This document shows, piece by piece, positions 5,242-5,261 of a stretch of DNA of 5,261 bases (the first letter of the stretch is position 1; every line of letters begins with the position of its first letter). Below the pieces are notes generated by a model. The model was not told the DNA's origin. It searched no databases and was given only the letters and a program-made list of their open reading frames with translations. The stretch is from JBAWVR01 sp964583845 (lineage in GTDB: Bacteria > Patescibacteriota > Minisyncoccia > Phycocordibacterales > GWA1-40-21): contig CAZOXG010000040.1 in NCBI GenBank assembly GCA_964583845.1, positions 1 through 5,261 of the forward strand. Reading direction: 5' to 3'. Position numbers and translations under genes: made by a program.

Positions 5242-5261
5242 ATTAAAGAGCTTCGTGATAT

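Overview
This is a low-GC bacterial window. Five protein genes all lie on the minus strand, and a serine tRNA lies on the plus strand at the right edge. The genetic code looks standard: TAA, TAG and TGA all end genes here, so there is no sign of UGA reassignment. An adenosylcobalamin-dependent ribonucleotide reductase with an ATP-cone, very compact terminator-then-promoter spacing and several short unrecognised proteins would suit a Patescibacteria (CPR) genome. Nothing in the window proves that placement.

Layout from left to right. Positions 1-124 hold no gene. A strong 18-bp hairpin at 125-163 ends the large class II ribonucleoside-triphosphate reductase gene nrdJ (185-2461, minus). A 243-base gene-free stretch (2462-2704) contains two inverted repeats and a plausible extended -10 promoter for nrdJ. 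Next comes a three-gene minus-strand operon, listed here in transcription order: a 69-residue unknown protein (4299-4508), a DUF475/TerC-like membrane protein (3320-4264) and a membrane-anchored DUF192 protein (2705-3316). Its promoter (TTTACA, 16 bases, TATAAT) is at 4540-4567. Just upstream is a separate 115-residue unknown gene (4629-4976, minus) with its own strong Shine-Dalgarno sequence and terminator. A divergent promoter region separates it from tRNA-Ser(GGA) at 5128-5215.

How the genes relate. nrdJ is a self-contained unit, with its own terminator and probably its own promoter, that makes deoxynucleotides from ribonucleotides using coenzyme B12. The TerC-like and DUF192 genes are almost certainly co-transcribed, since only three bases separate them. 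Both products are membrane or envelope proteins, but no joint function can be read from the sequence. The two short genes are not recognisable. I see no mobile element, CRISPR array, phage gene or defence system. The content looks like ordinary chromosome, and the most open questions concern the two unknown small proteins and the TerC/DUF192 operon.
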